In this document: piece after piece, positions 33,295 through 42,416 of the stretch
How the letters are laid out: each line of letters starts with the position of its first letter
Position numbering within the stretch: the first letter of the stretch is position 1
Source of the DNA: JANSYL01 sp963921255
GTDB lineage: Bacteria; Pseudomonadota; Alphaproteobacteria; Rhodobacterales; Rhodobacteraceae
NCBI GenBank assembly: GCA_963921255.3
Contig: CAWUEW020000002.1
Span: forward strand, 310,001 to 374,000
Reading direction: 5' to 3'
Length of the DNA: 64,000 nt
Translations under genes and position numbers: made by a program
The notes under the pieces: model-generated
The model's database searches: none
Told to the model about the DNA's origin: nothing
The model's input: only the letters and a program-made list of their open reading frames with translations

Positions 33295-35352
33295 ATGGCC
33301 GTGCAACAGGATCATCGACCCGTGACCACATTCAAAACCATGTGCCCCATGAACTGCCATCCGACGCTGTGCGGGATGACCGTGACCTTGGGCGACGACC
33401 AAACCGTGTCGATCACCGGCGATGAAACAAACCCCGACAGCCAAGGCTTTCTGTGCATGCGGGGCAAAGCGGCCCATGAAATCGTCGGGAACGCGCGCCG
33501 TTTGCTGACGCCCATGGCCCGGACCCGTCGCGGCCAGGACAACTGGTCGAATATCAGTTGGGACACCGCACTGGACGAGATTGCATCGCGAATGCACGAT
33601 GTCGGGCCGGACCGGGTCGGCTTCTGGCAGGGCCATGGCAACATGAGCAACGACTACGCCTTTGGCGTAAAGCGGGCGCAGATGGAGCGCTTTTCCAATC
33701 TGTACGGGTGCCAGCACTGGAACCCCGCGATGATCTGTTGGGGCTTGGGCGGCTTCGGGCTTGGGCTGACAGGGGCATTGGAGACCTCCACCAAGGAAGA
33801 CCTCGGCGAAAACGCGGAAATGGTGATCCTTTGGGGCGCCAACACGGTCAGCCAGGCCAACACGATCCGCCACGTCGAACTGGCCAAGCGGCGCGGTGCG
33901 CGGATTGTCGTGATCGACGTTCGCCGGACCGAGGCGTCGGCTCTAGCCGATGATGTCATCCTGATCAAGCCCGGCACGGACACGGCCCTGGCGCTTGCGA
34001 TGATGCATGTGATCCTCGGGGATGGGGCGTGGGATGCCGATTTTGTGGCCGATCACACCGTCGGCTTCGAAGACCTCAAGCGACATGTCGCGTCCCTGAC
34101 GCCGGCATGGGCGGAAGCCAGAACCGGCGTTCCGGCCGCGCAGATCGAAGCACTGGCCCGGCGCTACGCCGCGACACGGCGGGCGATGATCGTGCTTGGC
34201 GGGTCTTCACTGCACAAGGGGGGGAACAAGTGGACGGCCGCGCGCGCGATCTCGTGTCTTCCGGCCCTCACGGGCAGCTATGGCGTGGCCGGCGGTGGCC
34301 TTGGCCCCCGTCACGGCGGGCGCAGCCAAGGGGCCGGGTTTGTCGATCTGTCCGCAGCAGACAGGCGGCGGCACCCGCCCCGCATTCCCAACCAGATGGA
34401 GGCCATCGTCGAAGGGATGGAACGGGACGAGATCAAGGTTCTGGTTTCGATCGGATCGAACATCCTGTCGTCCTTCCCGGACAGCACCCGCTTGCGCAAA
34501 GCCTTGGACAGGGTCGACCTGATCGTGGCCTACGACATCTTCCCCAACCAGACGATCCGGGAGGTCGCGGATATCGTCCTACCCGGAACGATCTGGCTCG
34601 AAGAACTGGGGGCAAAGGCCACAAACACCCACATTCACCTGTCGGACCGGGTCTTGCCGCCGGCGGGCGACGCCCGGCCGGCATTCGAGATCTACAAGGG
34701 CCTCGCCACACGCCTCGGGGTCACGGACGTGTATCCGTGGCCCGATCAGGAGGCCGCGATGGACGCGGCGTTGGACCACCCGGCCACGGGCCACACAACG
34801 GTCGCCGCGATGCGCGCGAACGGTGGGCGGCAAGCGTTGAACATTTCGCATGTGGCGTATCCCACCCGAGCCTTCTCCACGCCGTCGGGAAAGATCGAGT
34901 TTTCGTCCGAACGCGCCGTCGCTATGGGCCTGCCCGCCCTGCCCACAGCGACCGATCCGGACGGCGCGGCGGCGGATCTGGTGCTGGCCCAGGGCCGTAC
35001 ATTCGCGCATTTCCATTCCTTCTACGACCATGCCCGCGCGCTGCCGACGCTGGCCGCCCGCGAGGCCGCACCCGATCTGTGGATCGCGCCCGCCGATGCG
35101 TCGGCCCGCGGGATCGAAGACGGGGCGGCGATTGAAATCGCGAACGCGCGCGGCACGTTCGAGGCGCGTGCAAAAGTGACGCCGCGCATGCCGCAAGGGG
35201 CCGTTTGGATGCGGGACGGATGGCCGGGCTTCAACACCCTGACCGATGGCGCTGCCGTTCTTCCGGACACCGCATTGGACGCGTTCCCATTCTCGGTCGG
35301 CCAAGGCGGGTTCGGCGCCCGGGTGACCATCCGACCATTGAACCCGTCCTGA
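33295..35352 (+). CDS. Molybdopterin-dependent oxidoreductase (DMSO reductase superfamily)
   Basis: A 685-residue enzyme with an N-terminal 4Fe-4S site C-P-M-N-C-H-P-T-L-C and a fourth Cys in F-L-C-M-R-G-K-A. A bis-MGD-binding fold follows: W-G-A-N-T-V-S-Q-A-N, then D-V-R-R-T-E-A-S-A-L-A-D, with the M-oxide-binding C-terminal domain from about residue 560. The Mo-ligand region reads G-C-Q-H-W-N-P-A-M-I-C-W-G, so a Cys ligand is possible but not certain. There is no Tat signal, so it is cytoplasmic. No partner subunits lie nearby. The ATG at 33295 has a weak site; GTG at 33322 is an alternative start. The substrate is unknown. Confidence 0.87.
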   Translation: MAVQQDHRPVTTFKTMCPMNCHPTLCGMTVTLGDDQTVSITGDETNPDSQGFLCMRGKAAHEIVGNARRLLTPMARTRRGQDNWSNISWDTALDEIASRMHDVGPDRVGFWQGHGNMSNDYAFGVKRAQMERFSNLYGCQHWNPAMICWGLGGFGLGLTGALETSTKEDLGENAEMVILWGANTVSQANTIRHVELAKRRGARIVVIDVRRTEASALADDVILIKPGTDTALALAMMHVILGDGAWDADFVADHTVGFEDLKRHVASLTPAWAEARTGVPAAQIEALARRYAATRRAMIVLGGSSLHKGGNKWTAARAISCLPALTGSYGVAGGGLGPRHGGRSQGAGFVDLSAADRRRHPPRIPNQMEAIVEGMERDEIKVLVSIGSNILSSFPDSTRLRKALDRVDLIVAYDIFPNQTIREVADIVLPGTIWLEELGAKATNTHIHLSDRVLPPAGDARPAFEIYKGLATRLGVTDVYPWPDQEAAMDAALDHPATGHTTVAAMRANGGRQALNISHVAYPTRAFSTPSGKIEFSSERAVAMGLPALPTATDPDGAAADLVLAQGRTFAHFHSFYDHARALPTLAAREAAPDLWIAPADASARGIEDGAAIEIANARGTFEARAKVTPRMPQGAVWMRDGWPGFNTLTDGAAVLPDTALDAFPFSVGQGGFGARVTIRPLNPS

Positions 35353-35464
35353 CACGGCCGCACCCGGCATCACCTGTGTCCGGCTGGCCCGACCGGGCGG
35401 CGCGCAGGTTTTGCCATCCGATAGAACTCCGGCCGCGCTTGCTCGGTATCACACCAGCGCGTGA

Positions 35465-37273
35465 TCAGCCGTAGAGGGCTTCGATCTGGTCGGCATAGCT
35501 GCGCTCGATCGAGGCGCGGCGGACCTTCATGGTCGCCGTTACCTCGCCGTCATCGTGGTCGAGCTCTTTTTCCAGCAGATGCACTTTCTTCACCTGCTCG
35601 ACCCGCGCCAGATCGCCGTTTTGCTTCTCGACCTCGCTGTCGATGAGCGCCCTCACCTCGGGCGTTTCCGTGAGCGAGCGGAAGGTGGTGTAGGTGATGC
35701 CCTTGTCCTCGGCCCAAAGGCGCACCGTATCCATGTCGATCTGAACAAGAGCCGTCACGTACGGCCGCCGGTCGGCCACAACGATGGCTTCCTTGATAAA
35801 CGGGGAGGCCTTGATCGTATTCTCAATGAGGGACGGGGCAAGGTTCTTGCCCGCCGCGTTGATCATGATGTCTTTCTTGCGGTCAACGATCGAGATGGAC
35901 CCGTCTTCGTCCATCTCGGCCACGTCGCCCGTGTGCAACAAGCCGTCGACAATCGTGTCGGCGGTCGCCTCGGCGTTGCCGAAATACCCTTTGAACACAA
36001 TGCCGCCACGCACCAGCAGTTCACCATCCTCGGCAATCTTCAACTCAACCCCTGACAGCGGATGACCGACACGCCCGGCGGACGCGCTGAAGGGCGGTTG
36101 CACCGTGGCCGCACCGGTCGTCTCTGACATGCCCCAGGCTTCGCGCACATCGACCCCGATCCCGCGCATGAAGGCCAGCAGATCCGGCGTGATCGGCGCG
36201 GCTGCGGAAACGGCGAAACGGCACCGCGACAGCCCAAGGTACGAGCGGATGTGGCGATACACCAAGAGATCCCAAAACGCATGCGCGAGCCTCTGGCCGG
36301 CGGTCCAATCGCACCGCCGGATCGCGCCGCGCGCGCGCCCTGACCGGAGGGCCGCAAGCGTCAACGCGCGCCGGATCGGCCCGGAGGTCTGTGCCTGCAC
36401 CGAGATCGTGGCCTGCATCTTTTCCCAGATACGCGGCACACCAAAGAAGATCTCGGGCGCCACATCCCGCAAATCCAGTGTCACGGTGCGGAGGCTTTCC
36501 CCGAAATTCATGACGCGCCGCCCTGACAAGGCGTTGACCACCGTCACGTTCTGCTCGGCGATGTGGCACAGCGCCAGATAGCTCAGGATGTTGGTGCCTT
36601 GCGGGAAGCCCTCGAACAAATCCTGCGCGATATCCAACGCCGTCGACAGGTTCGCATGGCTGATCTCAGCCGCTTTGGGCAGGCCGGTTGACCCGGAGGT
36701 GAAGACCATCATCGCCGTATCGTCCGGTCGGATCGCGGCCTTTCGGGCGGCGACCTCCTCGGCGTGCCGGGCCAACGCTGTGCGCCCCTGCGCCAGAAGC
36801 GCCTCGAACGACAAAAGGTTCAGCGTGCTGTCCCCACGGGTTCCCTTGGGATCAAAGATAATCAGCTGACGCAGCGCAGGCAGGTCCCCTTCCAACGCCT
36901 TGATCTTGTCCAGTTGCTCCTGGTCTTCGATGAACAGGACCGTGGTCTCAGAGGCCGTCACGAGATGCCGGATTTCCGCCGCCGGGGACGTGGGGTACAT
37001 GCCGACGGTGACACTGCCCGCCGCCATGATCCCGAACTGCGCCAACACCCATTCCTCGCGGTTCTCGGATAAAACCCCGACATGCCCGCCTTGGTCGAGC
37101 CCGAGGTCAATCAAGCCTGCGGCCAGCGCATCGACGAGATCCCGCAGATCGGACCAAGAGCGTTCCTGCCAGATGCCGTGCCGCTTCTGGCGCATCGCGA
37201 CCACGCCCGGCGCCTGTTTGGCATGGGCGTCAATCATGTCGACCAGGGTTCTGAAATCCGTCAACTGAGCCAC
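35465..37273 (-). CDS. AMP-dependent long-chain acyl-CoA synthetase
   Basis: A 602-residue adenylate-forming ligase. The P-loop-like motif is V-F-T-S-G-S-T-G-L-P-K-A. The A5-type segment is A-W-G-M-S-E-T-T-G, and the hinge region has L-H-T-G-D-V-A-E-M-D-E-D-G then D-R-K-K-D-I-M-I-N-A-A-G-K, with the catalytic lysine domain following. It starts inside the LivF stop (13-bp overlap) and is the last gene of the LIV-type operon. This is a recurrent pairing suggesting that the imported substrate is an acid activated to its CoA ester. Chain-length preference is unknown. Confidence 0.92.
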   Translation of the reverse strand: MAQLTDFRTLVDMIDAHAKQAPGVVAMRQKRHGIWQERSWSDLRDLVDALAAGLIDLGLDQGGHVGVLSENREEWVLAQFGIMAAGSVTVGMYPTSPAAEIRHLVTASETTVLFIEDQEQLDKIKALEGDLPALRQLIIFDPKGTRGDSTLNLLSFEALLAQGRTALARHAEEVAARKAAIRPDDTAMMVFTSGSTGLPKAAEISHANLSTALDIAQDLFEGFPQGTNILSYLALCHIAEQNVTVVNALSGRRVMNFGESLRTVTLDLRDVAPEIFFGVPRIWEKMQATISVQAQTSGPIRRALTLAALRSGRARGAIRRCDWTAGQRLAHAFWDLLVYRHIRSYLGLSRCRFAVSAAAPITPDLLAFMRGIGVDVREAWGMSETTGAATVQPPFSASAGRVGHPLSGVELKIAEDGELLVRGGIVFKGYFGNAEATADTIVDGLLHTGDVAEMDEDGSISIVDRKKDIMINAAGKNLAPSLIENTIKASPFIKEAIVVADRRPYVTALVQIDMDTVRLWAEDKGITYTTFRSLTETPEVRALIDSEVEKQNGDLARVEQVKKVHLLEKELDHDDGEVTATMKVRRASIERSYADQIEALYG

Positions 37274-38049
37274 CTTTTGCGCCGCTTGTAGTGCTTGACG
37301 TCCCGGAAGGAGGTTGTGCCGCCATCCCCCATTCCGAGGTAGAAGGACTGGATGTCGGGATCGTTGCGCAGGGTTTCCACATCGCCCTCCATGACGATCT
37401 GGCCGTGTTCCATCACATAGGCACTGTGGGCGACTGAAAAGGCGACCGAAGCGTTCTGTTCAACCAGCAGGATGGTCATCACGTCCTCTTCGTTGAACCG
37501 ACGAATGGTGTCGAAGATTTCCTCAACAACCTTGGGGGCCAAACCGAGGGACGGCTCGTCCATCAGGATCATACGCGGCCGCGCGACCATCGCGCGTCCG
37601 AAGGCAAGCATCTGTTGCTCGCCGCCAGACAGAAACCCCGCAACCTGTTTTCGCCGTTCGGCCAGCCGGGGGAAGAAGGCATAGACCTTGTCATAATCGG
37701 GCGCGACGCCCCGCCCCTCCAAGGCATAGGACGCCGCGGTCAGGTTTTCTTCGACTGTCAGCTCGGTGAAGATGCGGCGCCCTTCCCGCACATGGAACAG
37801 GCCACTCCGAACAAGCGCATCAGGCTCCATCCCGGCCACGTCGCGCCCGTCAAACCGGATCGCGCCCCCGTCAATGGACCCATGTTCCAACGCCAACAGG
37901 TTTGACGCAGCCTTGAGCGTCGTTGTCTTGCCTGCACCGTTGGTGCCCAGAAGGGCCACGATCTGCCCTTCCGGCACGCTAAGCGACAGGCCCCGCAAGG
38001 CCTGAACAGAGCGATGATAATTCACCTCGATGTTTTCGATCTCGAGCAC
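37261..38049 (-). CDS. livF: LIV-type ABC transporter ATP-binding protein LivF
   Basis: A 262-residue ATPase: Walker A G-T-N-G-A-G-K-T-T, Q-loop before E-G-R-R-I-F-T-E-L-T-V-E-E-N-L, signature L-S-G-G-E-Q-Q-M-L, and Walker B M-I-L-M-D-E-P-S-L-G-L-A-P, the LivF-specific extension. The start is GTG at 38049, with GGGGAGG six bases upstream; the 190 residues further upstream in this frame lie over livK and are a shadow. A C-terminal extension beyond the usual LivF end (F-R-D-V-K-H-Y-K-R-R-K-R) precedes the acyl-CoA synthetase. Confidence 0.92.
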   Translation of the reverse strand: MLEIENIEVNYHRSVQALRGLSLSVPEGQIVALLGTNGAGKTTTLKAASNLLALEHGSIDGGAIRFDGRDVAGMEPDALVRSGLFHVREGRRIFTELTVEENLTAASYALEGRGVAPDYDKVYAFFPRLAERRKQVAGFLSGGEQQMLAFGRAMVARPRMILMDEPSLGLAPKVVEEIFDTIRRFNEEDVMTILLVEQNASVAFSVAHSAYVMEHGQIVMEGDVETLRNDPDIQSFYLGMGDGGTTSFRDVKHYKRRKRWLS

Positions 38050-38066
38050 GCGCGCCTCCCCGCGGC

Positions 38067-38090
38067 GGCCCCGGACCACGGCCCGGGGCC
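38067..38090 (-). terminator. Intercistronic hairpin between livK-like and livF
   Basis: GGCCCCGG and CCGGGGCC form a perfect 8-bp stem with an 8-base loop, without a T-run, directly after the binding-protein gene. This is the same arrangement as in the TAXI operon, so it probably protects or attenuates the message rather than ending it. Confidence 0.55.
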
Positions 38091-38096
38091 AAAGGC

Positions 38097-39302
38097 TTAG
38101 ACCGTGAACCAGTCGGAGGTCGGGTTGAACAACCGGTTTTCGGCCGAGTAGCTGTACACCCGGCCCGTTCCGATCTTGTTGTCGACCATCGAAACGTTCG
38201 TTCCGAAGAAGCCGCCCGTATCCCAATCCTGGATGCTGGACAGCGCCTCGGCCGCGTTGTCCGCGGTCAATTCCATGCCCTGGTCGGACACGCGGCGCAG
38301 TGCCTCCAGCCCGATCTGCATCGAGAACAGGGCCTGCAAACCCCAGGTCGGCATGTAGTTTTCCAGCGGCGTGCCCGCAAAGTTTTCGGCCTGGAACGCG
38401 GCAAACCGGTCGTAGGCCGGTCCGCGATCGGCATCGTAGAAATAGCGGTAGGGCATGACGCCGGAATAACCTTCGAGGAAGGGACCCGCCTCGGCCGTGA
38501 CACGGTCGGCAATGAAGTTTTCCATGCCCCAGAACGTGCCCATGAATTTCGTGGGCAAGCCAAACTGGCGCGCGCCCCCGATCAGTTGCGGCCACACGCC
38601 GGTCACATAGCCCTGCAGGATGCAATATTCGGCCCCGGACTGTGCAAGCTGTGTCACGTGCGTCGGGATGTCGGCCCCCTGCTCGCGCGTGGCTTCCTCA
38701 AGCACGACATTCAGGCCCAGGGCCTCGGCTGTGGCGCGGCCGTGTTCGATCGGGTCGCGGCCAAACTCGGTGTTGGAGTAGATGAAGGCCACGGTGCTGC
38801 CACCCTCGTCCACGATCTGGCGCAGGAGAATATCGAACTGATCGTCATAGGACGGGCCCGGCAGGTACTGGTACGGGTTGGTCGTGGGGTTCGCCAGTTC
38901 CGAAGCAAAGGAGGTCGACCCCATCAGCCGCGCGTTGTCGCCGGTCAATTCGGGCGCGACCAGTTTCATGAAACCGGTGCTGTCGCCGAAGTAGAAGACG
39001 AGGTTGTCCTCGGTCGCCAACGCACGTTGATAGTTGGCCAGGGCGTTGGCGGGGACATAGCCTGAGTCCTCGGCCGTCACCCGGATCGGGACACCGCCAA
39101 TGCCGCCGTCTGCGTTGGTCAAGGCTTCGAACATGCGCAGCGCGGGCGCCACCAGCTGGCCTGCGGTCGCGAACGGCCCGGTCAGCGGCAGCGAGCCGGC
39201 AAACACGTACTCGGATGGTTGCGCGCGCAGGATCGTGGGCGCCCCAAGCGCCGCCGTGGCCGCGGTTGAGGTAGCGAGAAACTGACGTCGATTGAAGCGC
39301 AT
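38097..39302 (-). CDS. LIV-type ABC transporter substrate-binding protein
   Basis: A 401-residue periplasmic-binding fold I protein. The N-terminus has a twin-arginine-like motif (R-F-N-R-R-Q-F-L-A-T) and cleavage near L-R-A-Q-P. The ligand-binding core starts F-A-G-S-L-P-L-T-G-P-F-A-T, with A-L-A-N-Y-Q-R-A and G-S-T-S-F-A-S in the usual LivK-like positions. Within the operon it lies between livM and livF. With an acyl-CoA synthetase in the same operon, the ligand is more likely an aromatic or aliphatic acid than a branched-chain amino acid. Confidence 0.92.
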   Translation of the reverse strand: MRFNRRQFLATSTAATAALGAPTILRAQPSEYVFAGSLPLTGPFATAGQLVAPALRMFEALTNADGGIGGVPIRVTAEDSGYVPANALANYQRALATEDNLVFYFGDSTGFMKLVAPELTGDNARLMGSTSFASELANPTTNPYQYLPGPSYDDQFDILLRQIVDEGGSTVAFIYSNTEFGRDPIEHGRATAEALGLNVVLEEATREQGADIPTHVTQLAQSGAEYCILQGYVTGVWPQLIGGARQFGLPTKFMGTFWGMENFIADRVTAEAGPFLEGYSGVMPYRYFYDADRGPAYDRFAAFQAENFAGTPLENYMPTWGLQALFSMQIGLEALRRVSDQGMELTADNAAEALSSIQDWDTGGFFGTNVSMVDNKIGTGRVYSYSAENRLFNPTSDWFTV

Positions 39303-39324
39303 GATATTTCCTCCCTCATGCAGA

Positions 39325-40395
39325 TCAGCCCCGAGCGAAGGGCCAGCGATTGAGCGCGCGAATGGCGCGGTCGGCGATATGGGTCAGCCCGAACGGCTCG
39401 AACAACAAAAACACGACGATGAGCGCCCCGAAGGCGATTTCCTGAACCGGCGCCAGGATCTGGGCGGCTTCGGCACCGCCAGCCGAGAACGTGCCAAACA
39501 GCACCTTGATGGCTTCGGGCACCAAAACGATGACGATGACACCGAACACTGGCCCCATCATGCGCCCCATGCCGCCCACAATGATGGCCGCAACCAACAT
39601 CAGCGACAGCTCCAGCTCGAACTGCTCGGGCAAGATGCGCGCATAGAAATAGGCAAAAAGCGCCCCCGCCAGACCACAGAACGCAGCCGAGATGGCAAAG
39701 CTCATCAGCTTGTAGCGGTAGAGTGAGATGCCCAGGATTTCGGCTGAATAATCGCGGTCGCGGATGGCGATAAAGGCGCGTCCAACCCGCGTTCGAAACA
39801 GGTTCTGAACCAAGAACAGACCGATCAGGGCAAGTGCCGCGATCAGGATGAATTGCTCGCGCCGGGTGTCCATCTCCCACCCCAGAAGGTTGGGCGTCGG
39901 TGTGTTGATGCCCACCATGCCGCCCGTGAGTGCGGACAAGGCCTCAAGCTCGATCAGGAAGATGACGATGAAATTCGCGCTCAGCGTCGCAACGGCCAGA
40001 TAGAGCCCCTTCACGCGCAGCGACGGCAACCCGACGATGATGCCGATGATCGCGGAGATTGCGACAGCGGTCGGAAGGACAACCAGCGTCAGGACCGCCT
40101 CCGGGATCACACCCCCCAGGACGTTGTGCAAGATGACGGTGGCATACGCCCCAACGGCCACGAACGCCGCATGCCCCAAACTCATGAGGCCGGTATACCC
40201 GATCACCACATTCACGCCGATGACGGCCAGCAGGGTGATCCCCATTTGGCAGGCAATCAGGATGACGTAGTCGTTGCCGAACCCGGCAATCCAACCGAGC
40301 CCGAGCACCGAGGCCAACAGGAAGCCCCTCTTCCAGGCGTTGTCGAGCAGTTGCTCATCCGCGGCATAGCTGGCTTTGAGGTTGCCGGTGATCAT
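39325..40395 (-). CDS. livM: LIV-type ABC transporter permease LivM
   Basis: A 356-residue inner-membrane permease with about ten helices. The conserved LivM elements G-V-N-V-V-I-G-Y-T-G-L-M-S-L-G-H-A-A-F and the R-D-R-D-Y-S-A-E-I-L-G-I-S cytoplasmic ATPase-contact loop are present. The start at 40395 was chosen because its ATG overlaps the livH stop and GGAGA lies upstream; 30 extra N-terminal residues were excluded. Confidence 0.92.
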   Translation of the reverse strand: MITGNLKASYAADEQLLDNAWKRGFLLASVLGLGWIAGFGNDYVILIACQMGITLLAVIGVNVVIGYTGLMSLGHAAFVAVGAYATVILHNVLGGVIPEAVLTLVVLPTAVAISAIIGIIVGLPSLRVKGLYLAVATLSANFIVIFLIELEALSALTGGMVGINTPTPNLLGWEMDTRREQFILIAALALIGLFLVQNLFRTRVGRAFIAIRDRDYSAEILGISLYRYKLMSFAISAAFCGLAGALFAYFYARILPEQFELELSLMLVAAIIVGGMGRMMGPVFGVIVIVLVPEAIKVLFGTFSAGGAEAAQILAPVQEIAFGALIVVFLLFEPFGLTHIADRAIRALNRWPFARG

Positions 40396-41396
40396 ATCCG
40401 TTCGATCTCCTTTGAGCCGAACAGGCCGTGCGGCCGGATCAGGATCACGATCAGAACGGCGACATAGGGGACTATCCCCGCCCATTCACCGCCGAACTGC
40501 CACTGGGTGAGCGCTTCCAGCACACCCACGACCATGGCCGCCACGAATACCCCCCAATAGCTGTCGAGACCGCCCATAAGGACGACGGCCAGCACCGAGA
40601 ACCCGAACAGCCCAAGCGACGGCGATATGCCGTTACGGGTGGCCAGGATCGCACCCGCGATCGCGCCCGTTGTCGACGCGAGAACCCAGGCCCGTGAAAA
40701 GACCTTCGGCACCGAGATGCCCATCGCGTAGGCCGTAGACTGATCTTCGGCTGTGGCGCGGATGGCCACGCCGGATTTGGTGAAGCGCACCATCAAGACG
40801 ATGCCAGTGAAGATAAACAGGGCGATGATCATGTTCACGACATCGGCGCCGAACAAGAAGATCGTCGATCCGAAGAGATCGAACCGGATCGGCATGTTGG
40901 GCGCCAGGGACGGCACGAATTCCGCGTCCGAAGTCCAGATCAACTGTGCAGCGCCCGACAGGATCGAAATGAGGCCCACCGTCAGCATGATCATCGCGAA
41001 CACCGATTGCCCCATCAGGGGTCGCATCAACGTGCGTTCGATCAGCAAACCCAAGGCCGCGTTGCAGATCAGCGCCCCCACAAGCCCCAAGAGGATGCGC
41101 GGCACATTCGCCAACCAATCCAAGACCGCCGCCATGGGCGAAAACATGGGAAGCCCTTCCCGCGCGGCGATCATCCATTCGGGCCGCCAACTTTGCAGCC
41201 AGTCGGGCGCCCAAACGGCCTGCGGAACCATGACGGCGAAGGTGAAGTAGAAATAGGCCCCGAACATGATCAGGTACCCGTGGGCGAAATTGACCACCCG
41301 GGTTGCCTTGAACACCGAAACCAGCCCCACGGCGATCAGCGCGTAGATCGCGCCGCTCATCAGGCCGTTGATCGTGAATTGCGCGATCTGTCCCAT
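40392..41396 (-). CDS. livH: LIV-type ABC transporter permease LivH
   Basis: A 334-residue inner-membrane permease. Typical LivH features are N-G-L-M-S-G-A-I-Y-A-L-I-A-V-G-L-V, F-A-H-G-Y-L-I-M-F-G-A-Y, and the cytoplasmic R-A-T-A-E-D-Q-S-T-A-Y-A-M-G-I contact loop. About 50 extra residues between helices 2 and 3 (P-D-W-L-Q-S-W-R-P-E-W) make it longer than classical LivH. It overlaps both livG and livM by ATGA junctions. Confidence 0.92.
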   Translation of the reverse strand: MGQIAQFTINGLMSGAIYALIAVGLVSVFKATRVVNFAHGYLIMFGAYFYFTFAVMVPQAVWAPDWLQSWRPEWMIAAREGLPMFSPMAAVLDWLANVPRILLGLVGALICNAALGLLIERTLMRPLMGQSVFAMIMLTVGLISILSGAAQLIWTSDAEFVPSLAPNMPIRFDLFGSTIFLFGADVVNMIIALFIFTGIVLMVRFTKSGVAIRATAEDQSTAYAMGISVPKVFSRAWVLASTTGAIAGAILATRNGISPSLGLFGFSVLAVVLMGGLDSYWGVFVAAMVVGVLEALTQWQFGGEWAGIVPYVAVLIVILIRPHGLFGSKEIERI

Positions 41397-42157
41397 CAGG
41401 CGGCCGCCCCCAGATAGGCTTCGATAACGGCCGGGTTCTCGCGCACCTTTTCCGGTGTGCCGGACGCGATCTGCTGGCCGAAGTTCAAGACCACGACATG
41501 GGTCGAGATATCCATCACCAGATGCATGTCATGTTCGACCAGCAGGATCGTGGTCCCGAACTCCTCCTGCACATCGAGGATGAAGCGGGCCATATCTTCG
41601 GTTTCTTCCCGATTCATGCCTGCCACCGGTTCATCCAGCATCAGGATGCGCGGTTGCATGGCCAGTGCGCGCCCCAACTCCACCCGTTTCTGCAGCCCGT
41701 AGGGCAAGGCCGTGACCGGCGCATGTCGGATGTGATCAAACTCGAGGAAGTCGACAACTTTGGCTTCCAGATCGGCCCGCAGCGCCAGTTCCTCGTCCTT
41801 GGCGGCCCCAAAATAGCGCAGAGCGTCGAAAGCGCCGGCCTTCAGCCGCGTGTGGGCGCCCAGTTTGATGTTGTCCAGCACGCTCATCCCGCGAAAAAGC
41901 TCAATGTTCTGAAAGGTCCGAGCCATGCCCAACGCGGCTCGGCGATCCGGCCTGAGCCCGGTGATATCCTGGTCGTCGAACAGAATTTGCCCGCTATCGG
42001 GACGATAGAAACCGGAAATCGCGTTAAAGAGGGACGTCTTGCCCGCGCCATTTGGCCCGATCACAGCTGTGATCTCGCCAGGGGCCGCGTCAAAACTGAC
42101 ACCTTGAAGGGCCTTCACGCCACCGAAGGACAAATGAACGTCTCGTACAGAAAGCAC
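41396..42157 (-). CDS. livG: LIV-type ABC transporter ATP-binding protein LivG
   Basis: A 253-residue ATPase. Walker A is G-P-N-G-A-G-K-T-S, with the LivG-type R-T-F-Q-N-I-E-L-F Q-loop, an L-P-Y-G-L-Q-K-R signature variant, and Walker B I-L-M-L-D-E-P-V-A-G-M-N. I chose GTG at 42157, which follows a GGGAGG site and gives the standard length; the frame extends to 42250 without a good site. It is the first gene of the operon, so the promoter should lie in 42158-42290. Confidence 0.9.
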   Translation of the reverse strand: MLSVRDVHLSFGGVKALQGVSFDAAPGEITAVIGPNGAGKTSLFNAISGFYRPDSGQILFDDQDITGLRPDRRAALGMARTFQNIELFRGMSVLDNIKLGAHTRLKAGAFDALRYFGAAKDEELALRADLEAKVVDFLEFDHIRHAPVTALPYGLQKRVELGRALAMQPRILMLDEPVAGMNREETEDMARFILDVQEEFGTTILLVEHDMHLVMDISTHVVVLNFGQQIASGTPEKVRENPAVIEAYLGAAA

Positions 42158-42282
42158 GGCCTCCGACCCTCCCAAGTCTTGCCGAGGTTTGTTCTTGGGC
42201 ACCGCCCGGTGCCGTATGCCCCACCTCCCCTGTGCAGCGGGCCCGTCCAATCTGTCCTGAGATTAAGTTTGAATCAACCTTT

Positions 42283-42306
42283 GAAAACGCCTGCTTTCTT
42301 GCAGGC
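42283..42306 (-). terminator. Small hairpin upstream of the LIV operon
   Basis: GCCTGC-aagaaa-GCAGGC followed by GTTTTC on the minus strand. It could be a second, weaker stop for the alginate acetylation operon. The remaining bases to 42157 hold an AT-rich stretch near 42255-42285 that may be the LIV promoter. Confidence 0.4.
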
Positions 42307-42315
42307 CAGTCTTGC

Positions 42316-42362
42316 AAAAAAATGCCGACCCATGGACGTGTCGGATCAGTCCACGGGTCGGC
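42316..42362 (-). terminator. Rho-independent terminator of the algFIJX operon
   Basis: A 14-bp inverted repeat, GCCGACCC-type arms at 42324-42337 and 42349-42362 with one mismatch, followed on the minus strand by a run of seven Ts (42316-42322). It lies 55 bp after the algX stop. Confidence 0.88.
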
Positions 42363-42416
42363 CCAGTTTGGCCCCCCTGGCACGAACGGCCAGGCAGGGC
42401 GTTTGACGATCGCGGC

